Notes: generated by a model from the sequence alone, not told the origin. Positions 8,580-17,656 are shown, numbered from the stretch's first letter. The stretch: DNA of 64,000 nucleotides from Pleurocapsa sp. PCC 7319 (GCF_000332195.1 NZ_KB235922.1:2566211-2630210); one strand, 5' to 3'. Made by a program: numbers and translations.

Positions 8580-9143
8580 TTACAAAAATAAAAAAGTAAT
8601 TATAGTTGTCATCGCTATCACAGCAAAAAATTGGTATACTTCCCTAAATATTTCCTTTCTAGTAACTGATAATAATCTTTTTTTCATCTGAACGACAGGG
8701 ATATAGGTTGAATATAGTGGGAAGTTGGTTCTGACAATAGTACGATAACCATTGGCTTGATAAAAAGGATAACCAGTTAAAGAAGAACTAACCCAAAGAA
8801 TAGGAATATTATTAGCAATAACTTCCTGTTCAAGTCGCTGCAACAATTTTGTACCGACTCCTTTTCTGGCGAATGCGGGACTGACAAAAATTCCGCCAAC
8901 AGTATTGAAAGGGTATATCAATGATGCAAAACCCACTACTTGATGATTAATTTCAGCAACAAAAATAATTTCTTTTGATTTTCTCTGGAAACTTTTACTT
9001 CTCAACAAAGCATTTAATTGTCTATAATTATAATCTTTTGCCGATATAATTCTGATAGCATTATACTGAATATCAACGATGATTTCTGAATCTTCAGGTT
9101 TGGCTAAACGAATAATAATATCTTCACTAATTGGCTGGTGCAT
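8580..9143 (-). CDS. GNAT-family N-acetyltransferase with C-terminal membrane anchor
   Basis: The acetyl-CoA-binding motif A is clear: GGIFVSPAFARKGVGTKLLQ, with the RxxGxG pyrophosphate loop. The N-terminal IIIRLAKPEDSEIIVDI and the later GYPFYQANGYRTI (motif B) complete the GNAT fold. Unusually, the last 20 residues (FFAVIAMTTIITFLFL) form a hydrophobic tail that could anchor it to a membrane. A GTG at 9188 gives 15 extra residues; the ATG at 9143 leaves a standard GNAT N-terminus. Substrate unknown. Confidence 0.85.
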   Translation of the reverse strand: MHQPISEDIIIRLAKPEDSEIIVDIQYNAIRIISAKDYNYRQLNALLRSKSFQRKSKEIIFVAEINHQVVGFASLIYPFNTVGGIFVSPAFARKGVGTKLLQRLEQEVIANNIPILWVSSSLTGYPFYQANGYRTIVRTNFPLYSTYIPVVQMKKRLLSVTRKEIFREVYQFFAVIAMTTIITFLFL

Positions 9144-9188
9144 CAATAAAAACAGTGAAGCTTCAAAACAAGCATTAGCTTGCTTCAC

Positions 9189-9885
9189 TACAATATAATT
9201 ACAAATATTTGTATGGTGATTTAAAAAATAAAGTGAAGTGAACAGATGTATTTTTAATTGATAATTTATTGATAGATAGTATGCATTTATCCAATGTTAG
9301 AAAAAATTATACAAGTAAAAATAGGCTCAATTGTTTTACTTTAGTTTTTGAAATAGTCTTAAGCTAATATCCGTACGAGCAATTTTAAAAGCTATGGTGA
9401 GCTTAAATATATTATTAAAACTGATGGTTGCTTATTATTAAGTCTTTTATCGATAAGATTTAAATCAAATCGAGCTGCAATTTATGATGATATTTTGTGT
9501 TTTTGGTTAACCAAAATAAATATTTATTTAACTGGATTTTTAAACACTATTATGAGAATAATAAAAGCTTAAAACAAACATTTATTTACTCCATTATAAT
9601 TTTGGCTTATATAGTTAAATTAGAGATTAGAGATTAGAGCAGTAAATGTAATATTACAATGACACAAAGCGTTACTGTGTAAAGATTAGGTAAAAAAAAT
9701 GTGTCGCAAATGTATCGATTAATTTATGCTACAAAAAAATACTTGTATCTCAAAATTGGAATCAATAAATGATCGATTTTAATGTTTTCTATAAATATAA
9801 TTTATAGTCTATATACTTATTCTTTAAATGAAAAAAACTGTCAGTTATTATAAACAGTTAAAATAATTGATATAATATATTTTTA
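9189..9885. other. Long AT-rich gap without recognisable gene
   Basis: About 700 bases of very AT-rich DNA between two leftward genes. It contains a short heptamer repeat (TAGAGAT twice plus a partial unit, near 9620-9640) and the 12-bp palindrome TGTAATATTACA just after it. I see no RNA gene, no coding frame and no terminator. Confidence 0.5.
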
Positions 9886-10497
9886 TTATCTTTTATTGCT
9901 TTCAGTTGTTTTTCTTTTGACTATCCAATAAATAGAAATAACTAAAATTAAAATCAAGATAAATGTAGAAAATGGTTTTAAATATGTACCAATTTTATGA
10001 TAATTTTCACCTAAAATATAACCGGCATAAGTTAAAAAACTCACCCAAATAATTGAGCCTGCCGTTGAATATATTAAAAACGGCAATAGAGGCATTTTAC
10101 TAATGCCTGCGGGAAGAGAAATATAAGTTCTTATCCCTGGTATAAGACGACCAACAGCCGTTGCTATGTAACCTTTACCATCAAACCAGATTTTAGCTTT
10201 TTGGACATCTTTTCCTGAGAGCGTTAGCCATTTCCCGTAGCGATCGGCTATTTTTCGTGTCCGCCTTAATCCCCAAGATTTTCCCAGAAAGTACCAAGGA
10301 GTTGCTCCTAATACTGAACCAATTGTTCCTGCAAGGACAACATAAATAAACTGCAATTTTCCCTGAGTAACAGCAAATCCAGATAGAGGCATAATTACCT
10401 CAGAGGGAATTGGCGGTACTAAATTTTCTAATGCCATTAACAGAGCAATACCCAGATAACCCAGGGAATTTATAATGTTGACGATAGACTCAAGCAT
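9886..10497 (-). CDS. DedA family membrane protein
   Basis: 203 residues with four or five hydrophobic segments. DedA/SNARE-associated hallmarks are present: LENLVPPIPSEVIMPLSGF near the N-terminus and GRLIPGIRTYISLPAGISKM in the middle, with the conserved Glu and Arg residues. Members flip phospholipids or undecaprenyl phosphate across the inner membrane (family knowledge). The C-terminus is a long hydrophobic helix with a Lys/Arg-rich tail. It is followed on the same strand, 14 bases upstream, by the stress-protein gene, so the two could be co-transcribed. Confidence 0.9.
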   Translation of the reverse strand: MLESIVNIINSLGYLGIALLMALENLVPPIPSEVIMPLSGFAVTQGKLQFIYVVLAGTIGSVLGATPWYFLGKSWGLRRTRKIADRYGKWLTLSGKDVQKAKIWFDGKGYIATAVGRLIPGIRTYISLPAGISKMPLLPFLIYSTAGSIIWVSFLTYAGYILGENYHKIGTYLKPFSTFILILILVISIYWIVKRKTTESNKR

Positions 10498-10511
10498 TAA
10501 TACTTATTTAG

Positions 10512-11069
10512 TTAAATTCCCATCAAATTGTGATTTCCAGGAGCATTATAAACATTCCAGTTATATATTTTGCGTGTTAGCAAAATAGCTTCTGCACCAT
10601 TTATTTCAGCTTCTGTACCCTCTACTAAAACAATATAACTGCCTTTTGCCAAAAGCTCATTGTAGTATTGTGCTTGTTCCTCGGGAATACCCCAACCCAC
10701 TAAAGCTCCAACTAAACTACCACCAGCAGCACCTATACCACTCCCTAAAAGAGCATTGCCCAGCAATACTGCAACTTCTGTAGCAACACCAACACCTGGA
10801 ATAGCTAAAATACTCAAACTACCAATTAATCCTAATACTCCCCCAGTAGTCGCGCCCATAACTGCTCCTGTTTCTGCGCCATCTTTTGCTCTTTCTGAAC
10901 TAGATTGAACTTCTACATCAGCTAGGTTATCTTCACCCTGAGGATTTTGGGCGATCGCTGATATTTGATCCATATTGAAGCCGGCATCTCTAAGCTCCAT
11001 TAGAGCCTCTTCTGCGTCTTGACGGGTAAAAAATGTACCAACGGCACGTTTTAAACTATTATTTGTCAT
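10512..11069 (-). CDS. General stress protein (YflT/DUF1269-like) with glycine-rich membrane domain
   Basis: The N-terminus RAVGTFFTRQDAEEALMELR is the general-stress YflT/DUF1269-type domain. The centre (about 65-135) is a glycine/alanine-rich hydrophobic hairpin (GAVMGATTGGVLGLIGSLSI), followed by GWGIPEEQAQYYNELLAKGS typical of this family, which is frequent in cyanobacteria. Likely a membrane-associated stress protein of unknown mechanism. Located 14 bases upstream of the DedA gene in the same direction. Confidence 0.85.
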   Translation of the reverse strand: MTNNSLKRAVGTFFTRQDAEEALMELRDAGFNMDQISAIAQNPQGEDNLADVEVQSSSERAKDGAETGAVMGATTGGVLGLIGSLSILAIPGVGVATEVAVLLGNALLGSGIGAAGGSLVGALVGWGIPEEQAQYYNELLAKGSYIVLVEGTEAEINGAEAILLTRKIYNWNVYNAPGNHNLMGI

Positions 11070-11227
11070 AGAAAACTTAATTTATTTGTAATTGCAGGTA
11101 CATTTTGAATTAGTCAGCCAAAAAATACATCCCACCATAGATGTATAGGAATTATCAAATCGCTCTCGAAAATCATCTCTAGTTTAACTAGCTAATAGCT
11201 GACCGCGAAGCAGTTTTAAAATAGCGT

Positions 11228-12730
11228 TTATGGCAACCAAAAATTAGGTAATAAGTTACTACTGAAGCTCCTAATTTGTTTATTGATTGTTCTAGCCACT
11301 TGAATATGGGGTTCATCAGCTTCGATAGGAATAATATTTGCTTTTGCACCCATATTAAACTGGTCAATAACCAAGTTGGCAGCTTCTAAACCTGTAACAT
11401 AAGCTTTTTCTTGTGACCAAGAGCCATGTCGAGTTACAATCCAATCCCCGCTCATATATAAATTCGGAATATCAGTTTTGGCTGAGAGCAAGTTTTGATA
11501 ACTACCAGGGAAAAAGTGAGTGACTCCTTCCTTAACGCGAATTACACTACTATCAATTAATTGTGCTGAACCAAAAGCAGGAATGCAGGTAGTTAGATCG
11601 CGGTGTACTTTTTGCGTGATTTGTTCATCTGTCATCCCTAAAAGTTGGTTGGCATGATAGAAATCTGCCTCAATAACACTATTGGGTTCATGGTGATACT
11701 CATCATGAAGATCGTTGAGATCAAAAAATGTCCAACCAGTTGTGGCATCAAAACCAAAACAAGCGTTAGATGGGAGAGGAATATTAATTTTGCGATCAAA
11801 CCACAGGCGAGTTGCTAGAACATCAATGCCTTTCAAATTAGCTAGGTTACGGAACTGAGAATAATTATTTAGAGTGCTACTATTTTCGACGATCTTTTTG
11901 ATACCGGTAACACTTACTCCAGAGATGATTGCATCGGCGGCAAAAAACTCATCGCCACATTTTACTCCTGTGGCTTTACCTGTTTCATCGATGACAATAT
12001 CACTAACTCGTTTATTAGTTAGAACTTTACCTCCTACCTTCTCAATTTGGTCAATCCAGGGTTTAAATATTTTCTCTCCGACAGTGCCCCGACACCACAC
12101 CACATCAAAATCAGGTTGATGAGCCAGAATGAAATAGTAAAGCATTCCTAAAGCGGCGGCGGCAGAACACTGTTCCCCGGGAGCAAACAAACCTACCAAG
12201 AGCATCGGTTCAAAGGATTCTTTGTACAGCCGTTCCGAAACCCCATACTGTTTGAACAATTCTCTAGCAGTAATTTTGTCGTAGCGTTGCCATGCTTCGT
12301 GGGAGTTATCAAAATCAATTACTGCATACAGCAAAGGTAATGCCGAAAGGCGATCGCCCAAAGGTAAGCGTTTAAAGCGAGTATATATAAATGTACCCAT
12401 AGGAGAGGGTAAACGAGGTTCATCCTGAAAAATGGGCGATTCAACTTCTAACCCCGCCGGAGAATATTGTGAAGAGCGAGTAAAACGAGTAAAAGGCTCC
12501 AGCCCAAGTTCCTTAACTCGATCAAAAATATTACGGTAGGGATACCAGAATCCGTGTATGCCCCCTTCAACCGATCTTCCACCTGGAGTTTTCCAACCTG
12601 CCACTAACCCCCCAGGATAGGGTGCTGCTTCTAATAATGTGACATCATAACCTTGCTGAGCTAAATGGGATGTTGCTCCTAAACCAGCCCATCCTGCACC
12701 GATAACAACAATTTTTTTCTGTTCTGACAT
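11228..12730 (-). CDS. FAD-dependent carotenoid-desaturase-like oxidoreductase
   Basis: 500 residues. An N-terminal Rossmann motif GAGWAGLGATSHLAQQGYDV with the acidic ribose-binding residue in TLLEAAPYPGG binds FAD. GGIHGFWYPYRNIF and LLVGLFAPGEQCSAAAALGM are characteristic of a cyanobacterial and plastid group related to zeta-carotene desaturase. The C-terminal ADPLY-like flavin motif is SGDWIVTRHGSWSQEKAYVTG. The precise substrate is not known to me; a carotenoid or other isoprenoid is likely. It stands alone, with a short repeat and HIP1-bearing DNA upstream. Confidence 0.85.
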   Translation of the reverse strand: MSEQKKIVVIGAGWAGLGATSHLAQQGYDVTLLEAAPYPGGLVAGWKTPGGRSVEGGIHGFWYPYRNIFDRVKELGLEPFTRFTRSSQYSPAGLEVESPIFQDEPRLPSPMGTFIYTRFKRLPLGDRLSALPLLYAVIDFDNSHEAWQRYDKITARELFKQYGVSERLYKESFEPMLLVGLFAPGEQCSAAAALGMLYYFILAHQPDFDVVWCRGTVGEKIFKPWIDQIEKVGGKVLTNKRVSDIVIDETGKATGVKCGDEFFAADAIISGVSVTGIKKIVENSSTLNNYSQFRNLANLKGIDVLATRLWFDRKINIPLPSNACFGFDATTGWTFFDLNDLHDEYHHEPNSVIEADFYHANQLLGMTDEQITQKVHRDLTTCIPAFGSAQLIDSSVIRVKEGVTHFFPGSYQNLLSAKTDIPNLYMSGDWIVTRHGSWSQEKAYVTGLEAANLVIDQFNMGAKANIIPIEADEPHIQVARTINKQIRSFSSNLLPNFWLP

Positions 12731-12764
12731 TTATAATAATGGGCTTACTGATTATTTAGGCGAT

Positions 12765-12787
12765 CCGAAGGCTACGCGCAGCGTAAT
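12765..12787 (+). repeat. 23-nt hairpin repeat splitting a HIP1-like site
   Basis: The sequence reads GCGAT, then 23 nt (CCGAAGG, then TACGC-GCA-GCGTA, then AT), then CGC. Removing the 23 nt restores GCGATCGC. It lies just upstream of the desaturase-like gene. Elsewhere in the 12731-13049 gap are further HIP1 sites and the promoter region of the DUF4278 gene. Compare the 27-nt copies at 21973, 32052 and 52981. Confidence 0.7.
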
Positions 12788-13049
12788 CGCTTTTTACATA
12801 TGGAGAATTATCTCTGACTTGTTTTAAGATGACATATTTTCTAGAGAAAGCGATAGTAGTGAAGATATATTTTAGGCGCAACTAATCAGAATGAGACACC
12901 ATGGTTAAAGGTTAAATATCAGTCTAAAAAGCGATCGCTTGCTTGTAGTCCGTCATAAATATGTCAACTGTATCAGCTAAACTTTCTCCACTTCTTCCCG
13001 ATTCTCACGTTAAATACTGAAGCAAGTTAACCAACGGGAGATAGAAACA

Positions 13050-13232
13050 ATGAAATTACGTTTTTTAGGTCAAGCTTACTCTAAATCTAACAATCAAATT
13101 GAAACCCAGCCTTCGATACATACTGCTCGTTTCCTGGGACAAAGTTATACTCGCTGCCAGCCTTTACTCTCTGCTAAATCTCAATTAGGTGTCCGCAAAT
13201 ATCGCGGTGTAGCTTACGGTTCTGAGGCATGA
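13050..13232 (+). CDS. DUF4278 family small protein
   Basis: 60 residues made of three related segments at 4-10 (RFLGQAY), 27-33 (RFLGQSY) and 50-56 (KYRGVAY), each 23 residues apart. The (Y/F)-(R/L)-G-x-x-Y core is the DUF4278 signature, a family restricted to cyanobacteria. A GGGAGATAG Shine-Dalgarno region lies 8-10 bases before the ATG. Function unknown; small, basic and probably cytoplasmic. It precedes the amylase gene by 72 bases on the same strand. Confidence 0.75.
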   Translation: MKLRFLGQAYSKSNNQIETQPSIHTARFLGQSYTRCQPLLSAKSQLGVRKYRGVAYGSEA

Positions 13233-13304
13233 GAATTGATGATTCTTTCAGTTGAGTTAGTCATCAAAAGATTTTAACTGTCCCTATCTAAACGAGTAAT
13301 CAAG

Positions 13305-14804
13305 ATGCGTATGCTTTACAAGCTTAGATTCCGTTTATCTAAAATTTTGACGGTACTATTGGCTATTTTTGGGTTTCTAGGTAGCTCAATCTATTGGACA
13401 CCTGCCGCCACAGCTCAAACACTTTCCCCCAGAACCGTCGCGGTCCATTTATTTGAATGGAAATGGCCAGATATTGCTCAAGAATGCGAAAGTTTCCTCG
13501 GACCAAAAGGCTTTGCCGCAGTGCAAGTCTCCCCACCGAATGAACATGCGGTTGTCAATAATTTTCCCTGGTATCAACGCTATCAACCAGTCAGCTATCA
13601 AATTGAAAGTCGGAGTGGAACACGCTCTGAATTTGCAGACATGGTAAGCCGTTGTCAGTCTGTGGGTGTTGATGTATATGTCGATGCTGTTATCAATCAC
13701 ATGACAGGTGTGGGTAGTGGGGTCGGTTATGTAGGCTCTAGGTATGAACCTTATGATTATCCTCGTCTGTATTCCTTTCAGGACTTTCACCATTGTGGTA
13801 AGAATGGCAATGACGACATCCACAACTATGGCGATCGCTGGGAAGTCCAAAACTGTGAGTTGGTCAATTTGGCCGATCTCAATACTAGTTCTGACTATGT
13901 GCGAGGACAAATTGTCAACTATTTGAACGATTTAATCGATTTAGGCGTTGCTGGCTTTCGTTTGGACGCCTCCAAGCATATGAGTACCAATGATATCCAA
14001 GCCATTACAAGTAGCCTGAAAGGGGAACCCTACATTTATCAAGAAGTTATCGATCAAGGTGGCGAACCAATCACCGCTAATGAATACTTCCAGAATGGCG
14101 ATGTCACTGAATTCAAATACAGTGTCAAACTCAGCGATACTTTCTTCAATGGTAAATTAGCTTGGCTAGAAAACTTTGGCGAAGAGTGGGGGTTTATGCC
14201 AAGTAGCAATGCTTTAGTTTTTGTCGATAACCACGATAATCAACGAGGCCATGGCGGTGGCGGACATATTGTTACTCATCAAGATGGCATCCTTTATGAC
14301 CTAACTAATGTGTTTATGTTGGCCTGGCCTTACGGTTACCCACGCATCATGTCTAGCTACGAATTCTCTGATGGTAATCAGGGTCCCCCCTCTGATATGG
14401 CAGGGAATACCCATGATATTTATGTTGATGGTGAACCCACTTGCTTTGATGAATGGAAATGCGAACATCGCTGGAGACCCATCGCCAATATGGTCGCTTT
14501 TCACAATTTCACATCGGAAAAATTCTTGGTGACTGACTGGTGGACTAATGGCAATAACCAGATCGCTTTTGGACGTGGCGATCGAGGCTTTGTGGTCATC
14601 AATCGAGAAGGAAACACCTTGAGTCGCACCTTTAAGACTAGCCTGACACAAGGCACATACTGCAATGTGATTGATGGCGAGTTAACGGACAATGGCTCTC
14701 AATGCAGTGGCTCCGTAATCAAAGTCAATCATAACGGAGAAGCTAATATTTCCTTACCATCTATGAGTGCTGCTGCTATTCATATTGGAGCTAAAATTTC
14801 TTGA
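13305..14804 (+). CDS. Secreted alpha-amylase, GH13 animal type
   Basis: 499 residues with a signal peptide (about 1-37, ending PAATAQ). GH13 catalytic residues: nucleophile Asp221 in GFRLDASKHM, acid/base Glu247 in IYQEVID, stabiliser Asp311 in FVDNHDNQRGHGGGG. The region DAVINHM is conserved region I. Arg219, Asn309 and Arg347 (YGYPRIMSSY) match the chloride-binding residues of animal and marine bacterial alpha-amylases, so a chloride-activated enzyme is predicted. The mature protein has several Cys residues (C61, C117, C164, C184) that fit extracellular disulfides. Likely degrades external or stored starch-like glucan. The GH13 assignment is certain; secretion is inferred. Confidence 0.93.
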   Translation: MRMLYKLRFRLSKILTVLLAIFGFLGSSIYWTPAATAQTLSPRTVAVHLFEWKWPDIAQECESFLGPKGFAAVQVSPPNEHAVVNNFPWYQRYQPVSYQIESRSGTRSEFADMVSRCQSVGVDVYVDAVINHMTGVGSGVGYVGSRYEPYDYPRLYSFQDFHHCGKNGNDDIHNYGDRWEVQNCELVNLADLNTSSDYVRGQIVNYLNDLIDLGVAGFRLDASKHMSTNDIQAITSSLKGEPYIYQEVIDQGGEPITANEYFQNGDVTEFKYSVKLSDTFFNGKLAWLENFGEEWGFMPSSNALVFVDNHDNQRGHGGGGHIVTHQDGILYDLTNVFMLAWPYGYPRIMSSYEFSDGNQGPPSDMAGNTHDIYVDGEPTCFDEWKCEHRWRPIANMVAFHNFTSEKFLVTDWWTNGNNQIAFGRGDRGFVVINREGNTLSRTFKTSLTQGTYCNVIDGELTDNGSQCSGSVIKVNHNGEANISLPSMSAAAIHIGAKIS

Positions 14805-14840
14805 CGGGCTGAAAATTCCTGCCAAGGTAGTATTTGATAC

Positions 14841-14883
14841 AACAAGAGCATCCAAAAAACGGAAGTCATTGGACGCTCTTGTT
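14841..14883 (+). terminator. Strong hairpin after the amylase gene
   Basis: AACAAGAGC-A-TCCAA (14841-14855) pairs with TTGGA-C-GCTCTTGTT (14869-14883) around a 13-base loop, with a single mismatch. It lies 37 bases past the amylase stop. There is no clear T-run, so it may be a terminator or a mRNA-stabilising hairpin. Confidence 0.6.
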
Positions 14884-14939
14884 AACGTATAATTTCAAAA
14901 GTTTGACAACACTACCGGATGCTTTAGAGCTAATTTGTC

Positions 14940-15422
14940 ATGAGTAGTAATATTCAATTGCCTTGGCAACAAGAATCCATAATTTTACATAGTCTAAGAC
15001 TTATTAAAAGCTATGAGCATTGGACAGGATGTTCTCTTATTAAAGCTGAAGGCTCACCTCTTCAATTAGCTCAGGTCTTATTTGAAGCTCCTTTTCCCGT
15101 ATTTTCTCATGGTACGGAGCCAGATCCTATTTATAATTACGGAAATCAAAAAGCTTTAGACCTTTGGGAACTAAACTGGGAGCAGTTGACTCAGATGCCT
15201 TCGCGGTATTCTGCCGAATCTATGGATCGAGAAGAACGTTTAGAACTTTTAAACCAGGTAACAACTAAAGGTTATTTGAGTAATGGTCGAGGGATTCGAG
15301 TATCTAGTAGTGGTAAAAGGTACATGATTTCAGACTTTACGATCTGGAATCTACTTGATAACGATCATCGCTATTGTGGTCAAGCAGCAACCTTTTCTAA
15401 GTGGAAAACAATTAGCCTTTAA
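14940..15422 (+). CDS. MEKHLA domain protein
   Basis: 160 residues that are almost entirely a MEKHLA (PAS-like) domain: an N-terminal ILHSLRLIKSYEHWTG, LFEAPFPVFSHGTEPDPIYNYGN in the middle, then ALDLWELNWEQLTQMPSR and a C-terminal GYLSNGRGIRVSSSGKRY. The family is common in cyanobacteria and plants as a small sensory module of unknown ligand. It faces the convergent NblB-like gene. Confidence 0.85.
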   Translation: MSSNIQLPWQQESIILHSLRLIKSYEHWTGCSLIKAEGSPLQLAQVLFEAPFPVFSHGTEPDPIYNYGNQKALDLWELNWEQLTQMPSRYSAESMDREERLELLNQVTTKGYLSNGRGIRVSSSGKRYMISDFTIWNLLDNDHRYCGQAATFSKWKTISL

Positions 15423-15440
15423 ATTAATTGACTTAGCATT

Positions 15441-16097
15441 CTACACAAGTCCTTCTAAAGTTGCAGCAACAACTCGATAATCAGAATCTTGTCGCAGATT
15501 CATCAGAGCAGTTTCTGCATCTGGGTCTTCAAAATGTCTCAAGACTTTTGCTACTTGGGCGCGGATTGTACCTTGATCTGACTTCGCTGCCGAGAGTAGA
15601 AGTTCTAAAGCGATCGACTTTTGAGGTGTATTTGCTAATTGTTCTAAATTAGCGATCGCTGTTTGTCGAACAACTAAATCTTCTCCTTTAAGTGCTAAAA
15701 CAATCAATTCTAGAAGAATTTCAGGATTATTAGTTAGATCGATAGCGGCAAAAATACTATAACGCACTAACCAATTAGGGTCTTGACGGAATAGTTGCAC
15801 AAGATGTTGAATTGCTTCTGCGCCATATTTTGCTAAAGAATTGGCGGCTTCTGCTCTGACATTGTAATCGCGATCATGCTCAATTAAATCCAGTAACAAC
15901 TCAAAGCCTTCATCTGTTCGTTTATATCCCAGACCCATAGCGACAAAGGAACGAATAATCAACTCTTGGTCACACATCCTTCGCTTGAGTAAGGGAACTA
16001 CTAAATCAGGTTCATAGTTTCTTAACTCGGTAATCGCTTTCATCCGATTTTGAGGATCGGGACTATCGATATAGGTTTCAATCTGATGTAGTTCCAT
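15441..16097 (-). CDS. HEAT-repeat protein of the NblB/bilin-lyase type
   Basis: From the ATG at 16097 the protein has 218 residues in about six HEAT repeats (for example DYNVRAEAANSLAKYGAEAI, NWLVRYSIFAAIDL and TIRAQVAKVLRHFEDPDAE). This architecture and length match NblB and CpcE-like lyase-family proteins that act on phycobilisomes. A longer frame reaches 16202 but overlaps the nblA stop, so 16097 is preferred. It lies 52 bases downstream of nblA on the same strand, which supports a role in phycobilisome degradation. The NblB name is an inference from context and size; other HEAT proteins look similar. Confidence 0.7.
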   Translation of the reverse strand: MELHQIETYIDSPDPQNRMKAITELRNYEPDLVVPLLKRRMCDQELIIRSFVAMGLGYKRTDEGFELLLDLIEHDRDYNVRAEAANSLAKYGAEAIQHLVQLFRQDPNWLVRYSIFAAIDLTNNPEILLELIVLALKGEDLVVRQTAIANLEQLANTPQKSIALELLLSAAKSDQGTIRAQVAKVLRHFEDPDAETALMNLRQDSDYRVVAATLEGLV

Positions 16098-16149
16098 AAG
16101 AATATCTAAAAATTTGGGTAATGTAAGTGGAATTAGTAGAATTGAGATT

Positions 16150-16347
16150 TTAAACAGACACAGGTAATGAACCCATATTCCAATAATCTTGTAATAACTC
16201 ATCGTATAAGTTATCTTTGAGCATCATCCGTCGATATAGTTCAATCGATAACCCTTGAGCTTCTTCTGAAGAGAGAGTTTGTACTTGATCGGCAAATATT
16301 CTTAAATTAAATTTCTGTTCTAAAGATAGTTGCTCTGAATATTCCAT
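16150..16347 (-). CDS. nblA: Phycobilisome degradation protein NblA
   Basis: 65 residues from the ATG at 16347 (an upstream start at 16371 is possible). The core LSLEQKFNLRIFADQVQTLS, then EEAQGLSIELYRRMM, DNLYDELLQDYW and the terminal GSLP match the NblA family over its whole length. NblA is a small adaptor that recruits a Clp chaperone to phycobiliproteins during nitrogen or sulfur starvation. No canonical NtcA box (GTA-N8-TAC) was found upstream; only off-spaced GTA/TAC pairs occur near 16450. The next gene downstream is an NblB-like HEAT protein. Confidence 0.92.
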   Translation of the reverse strand: MEYSEQLSLEQKFNLRIFADQVQTLSSEEAQGLSIELYRRMMLKDNLYDELLQDYWNMGSLPVSV

Positions 16348-16713
16348 GGCTAGTTCACGACCTCGTGACACACAAAAAATTTAAAGTATCTATAAGTTAT
16401 GTTAATTATTTTTAATACTAATTGCCATGACTCACTATGCTAATGTAGGTAGTAAAATCCGTACCATTAGCAAATAACTAGGTATTTCAAGAGAATTGCC
16501 CTTCTTAAATCACATTCACAGTTAGACTCATTACCATTATTTATTATTTGCTCGAAAATTCTGAGGCTCAAAAAATATTTAAACCCCGTCCACATTGAAA
16601 ACTGGAGTTTTGCTGGTTAAATAAAGTTTGAGTTAGAAGAATCAAGAACAACTTGTTACTTGCTACTTGTTACTTTCTCGAACAGTTACATTAAAAACTA
16701 CAGGTTTCAACAG

Positions 16714-16755
16714 CGTGGTTGGATATGCTGAACTAAATTCAGCATCCCCCACGCT
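16714..16755. repeat. Long near-perfect hairpin
   Basis: GCGTGG, then ATGCTGAA-CTAAA-TTCAGCAT, then CCACGC form a two-tier stem with a short bulge. It sits in the 16372-16785 gap, just past the 3' end of the DUF29 gene, and could be a terminator-type element. Immediately before it, near 16650-16676, is a run of TTACTTG-like heptamers. Nothing else is seen in this gap except the nblA promoter region. Confidence 0.55.
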
Positions 16756-16785
16756 CAAACTAGATGTGGTTTATCCTCTGAGATT

Positions 16786-17277
16786 TCAGATTCGTTCTGA
16801 GCTGATTGACTTTTGTTCGACTTTCCATCCGAAGAGATGATATTCTGCACCAACTATTTCGTCCAATTTAAACGGACAAAATAAAGGGAATTTATCTCTC
16901 GGTAGCTTACTTTTTAAACTTGCAGTTTGCTTTGCCTTAGCGTAAATTTCTTCTAAATTATCTTCCAGGTAGAGCCTAAAACTATCTGTCATTTTGGAAT
17001 TAAGTTGAAGCTGATGAATGTTAATTTCTGCATCCAAAAATTCTATTTTTGAAACGTCTTTTTGCCCATAATCAATCAACAACAAGCAGACTAGGACATT
17101 GTAAACATAATTTCTAACTTCACCAGTTTCTTGATAAATTAGTGTTGTTAATTCGGTAATTAAATTCTGAACATCTAATTGCTCGTAATTGCGCGATCGC
17201 AAAATTTTAATCTGAGTCTCTAGCCAAGCAACATAATCCTGATTAAAGCTGGTATTATCAAATTTTTCTAGCATCAT
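16786..17277 (-). CDS. DUF29 family protein
   Basis: 163 residues with the DUF29 signature near the N-terminus (NTSFNQDYVAWLETQIKILR, then LDVQNLITEL) and a mainly helical remainder. DUF29 proteins are abundant, often multicopy, in cyanobacteria and have no known biochemical role. Two adjacent ATGs can serve as start. No operon partner. Confidence 0.8.
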   Translation of the reverse strand: MMLEKFDNTSFNQDYVAWLETQIKILRSRNYEQLDVQNLITELTTLIYQETGEVRNYVYNVLVCLLLIDYGQKDVSKIEFLDAEINIHQLQLNSKMTDSFRLYLEDNLEEIYAKAKQTASLKSKLPRDKFPLFCPFKLDEIVGAEYHLFGWKVEQKSISSERI

Positions 17278-17656
17278 TAGTAATTAGCCATTAACTTTAA
17301 GTTCTGATCTTTTTTATGAAGAAGACGCTTTCGTCCCACGACGGGAGAGTCAAAAGAGGAACGATAGATTTGAGTAAATATAGAAAATCATGGCAAAAAT
17401 CAATTAAAATAACAAGGTTAATTAAACAGTTTAAATAAAGCTTAAGGTGAGCTTCAGTTTTATGATTTTATTTGGGCTTGGTTGCCAAAAAATGAAACCT
17501 TTTTGTATTAAAAACAATAATTTAATACTACAAAATACGTCTCTGAACTATTGTCATCAAATACTAATGGCTAGAATTTAAAACAGATGAACTAATAGTT
17601 ATATTTGCGCTATTTTAAATAAGAAAGATCGTAACTGGATAAATATACCTATTTAA
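17278..17656. other. Gap upstream of uvrB
   Basis: About 380 AT-rich bases. A small GC-rich hairpin cluster (GACGCTTTCGTC and CCCACGACGGG) lies around 17325-17348. I recognise no gene, RNA or SOS-type operator here. Confidence 0.4.

Noticed and set aside
13449-13910. Minus-strand frame of 153 codons opposite the amylase.
   Set aside because: It lies fully within a well-supported gene on the other strand and has no family signature.
16440-16465. GTA/TAC pairs upstream of nblA as an NtcA site.
   Set aside because: Spacings are 7, 10 and 14 rather than the required 8, and the position relative to a promoter is unclear.
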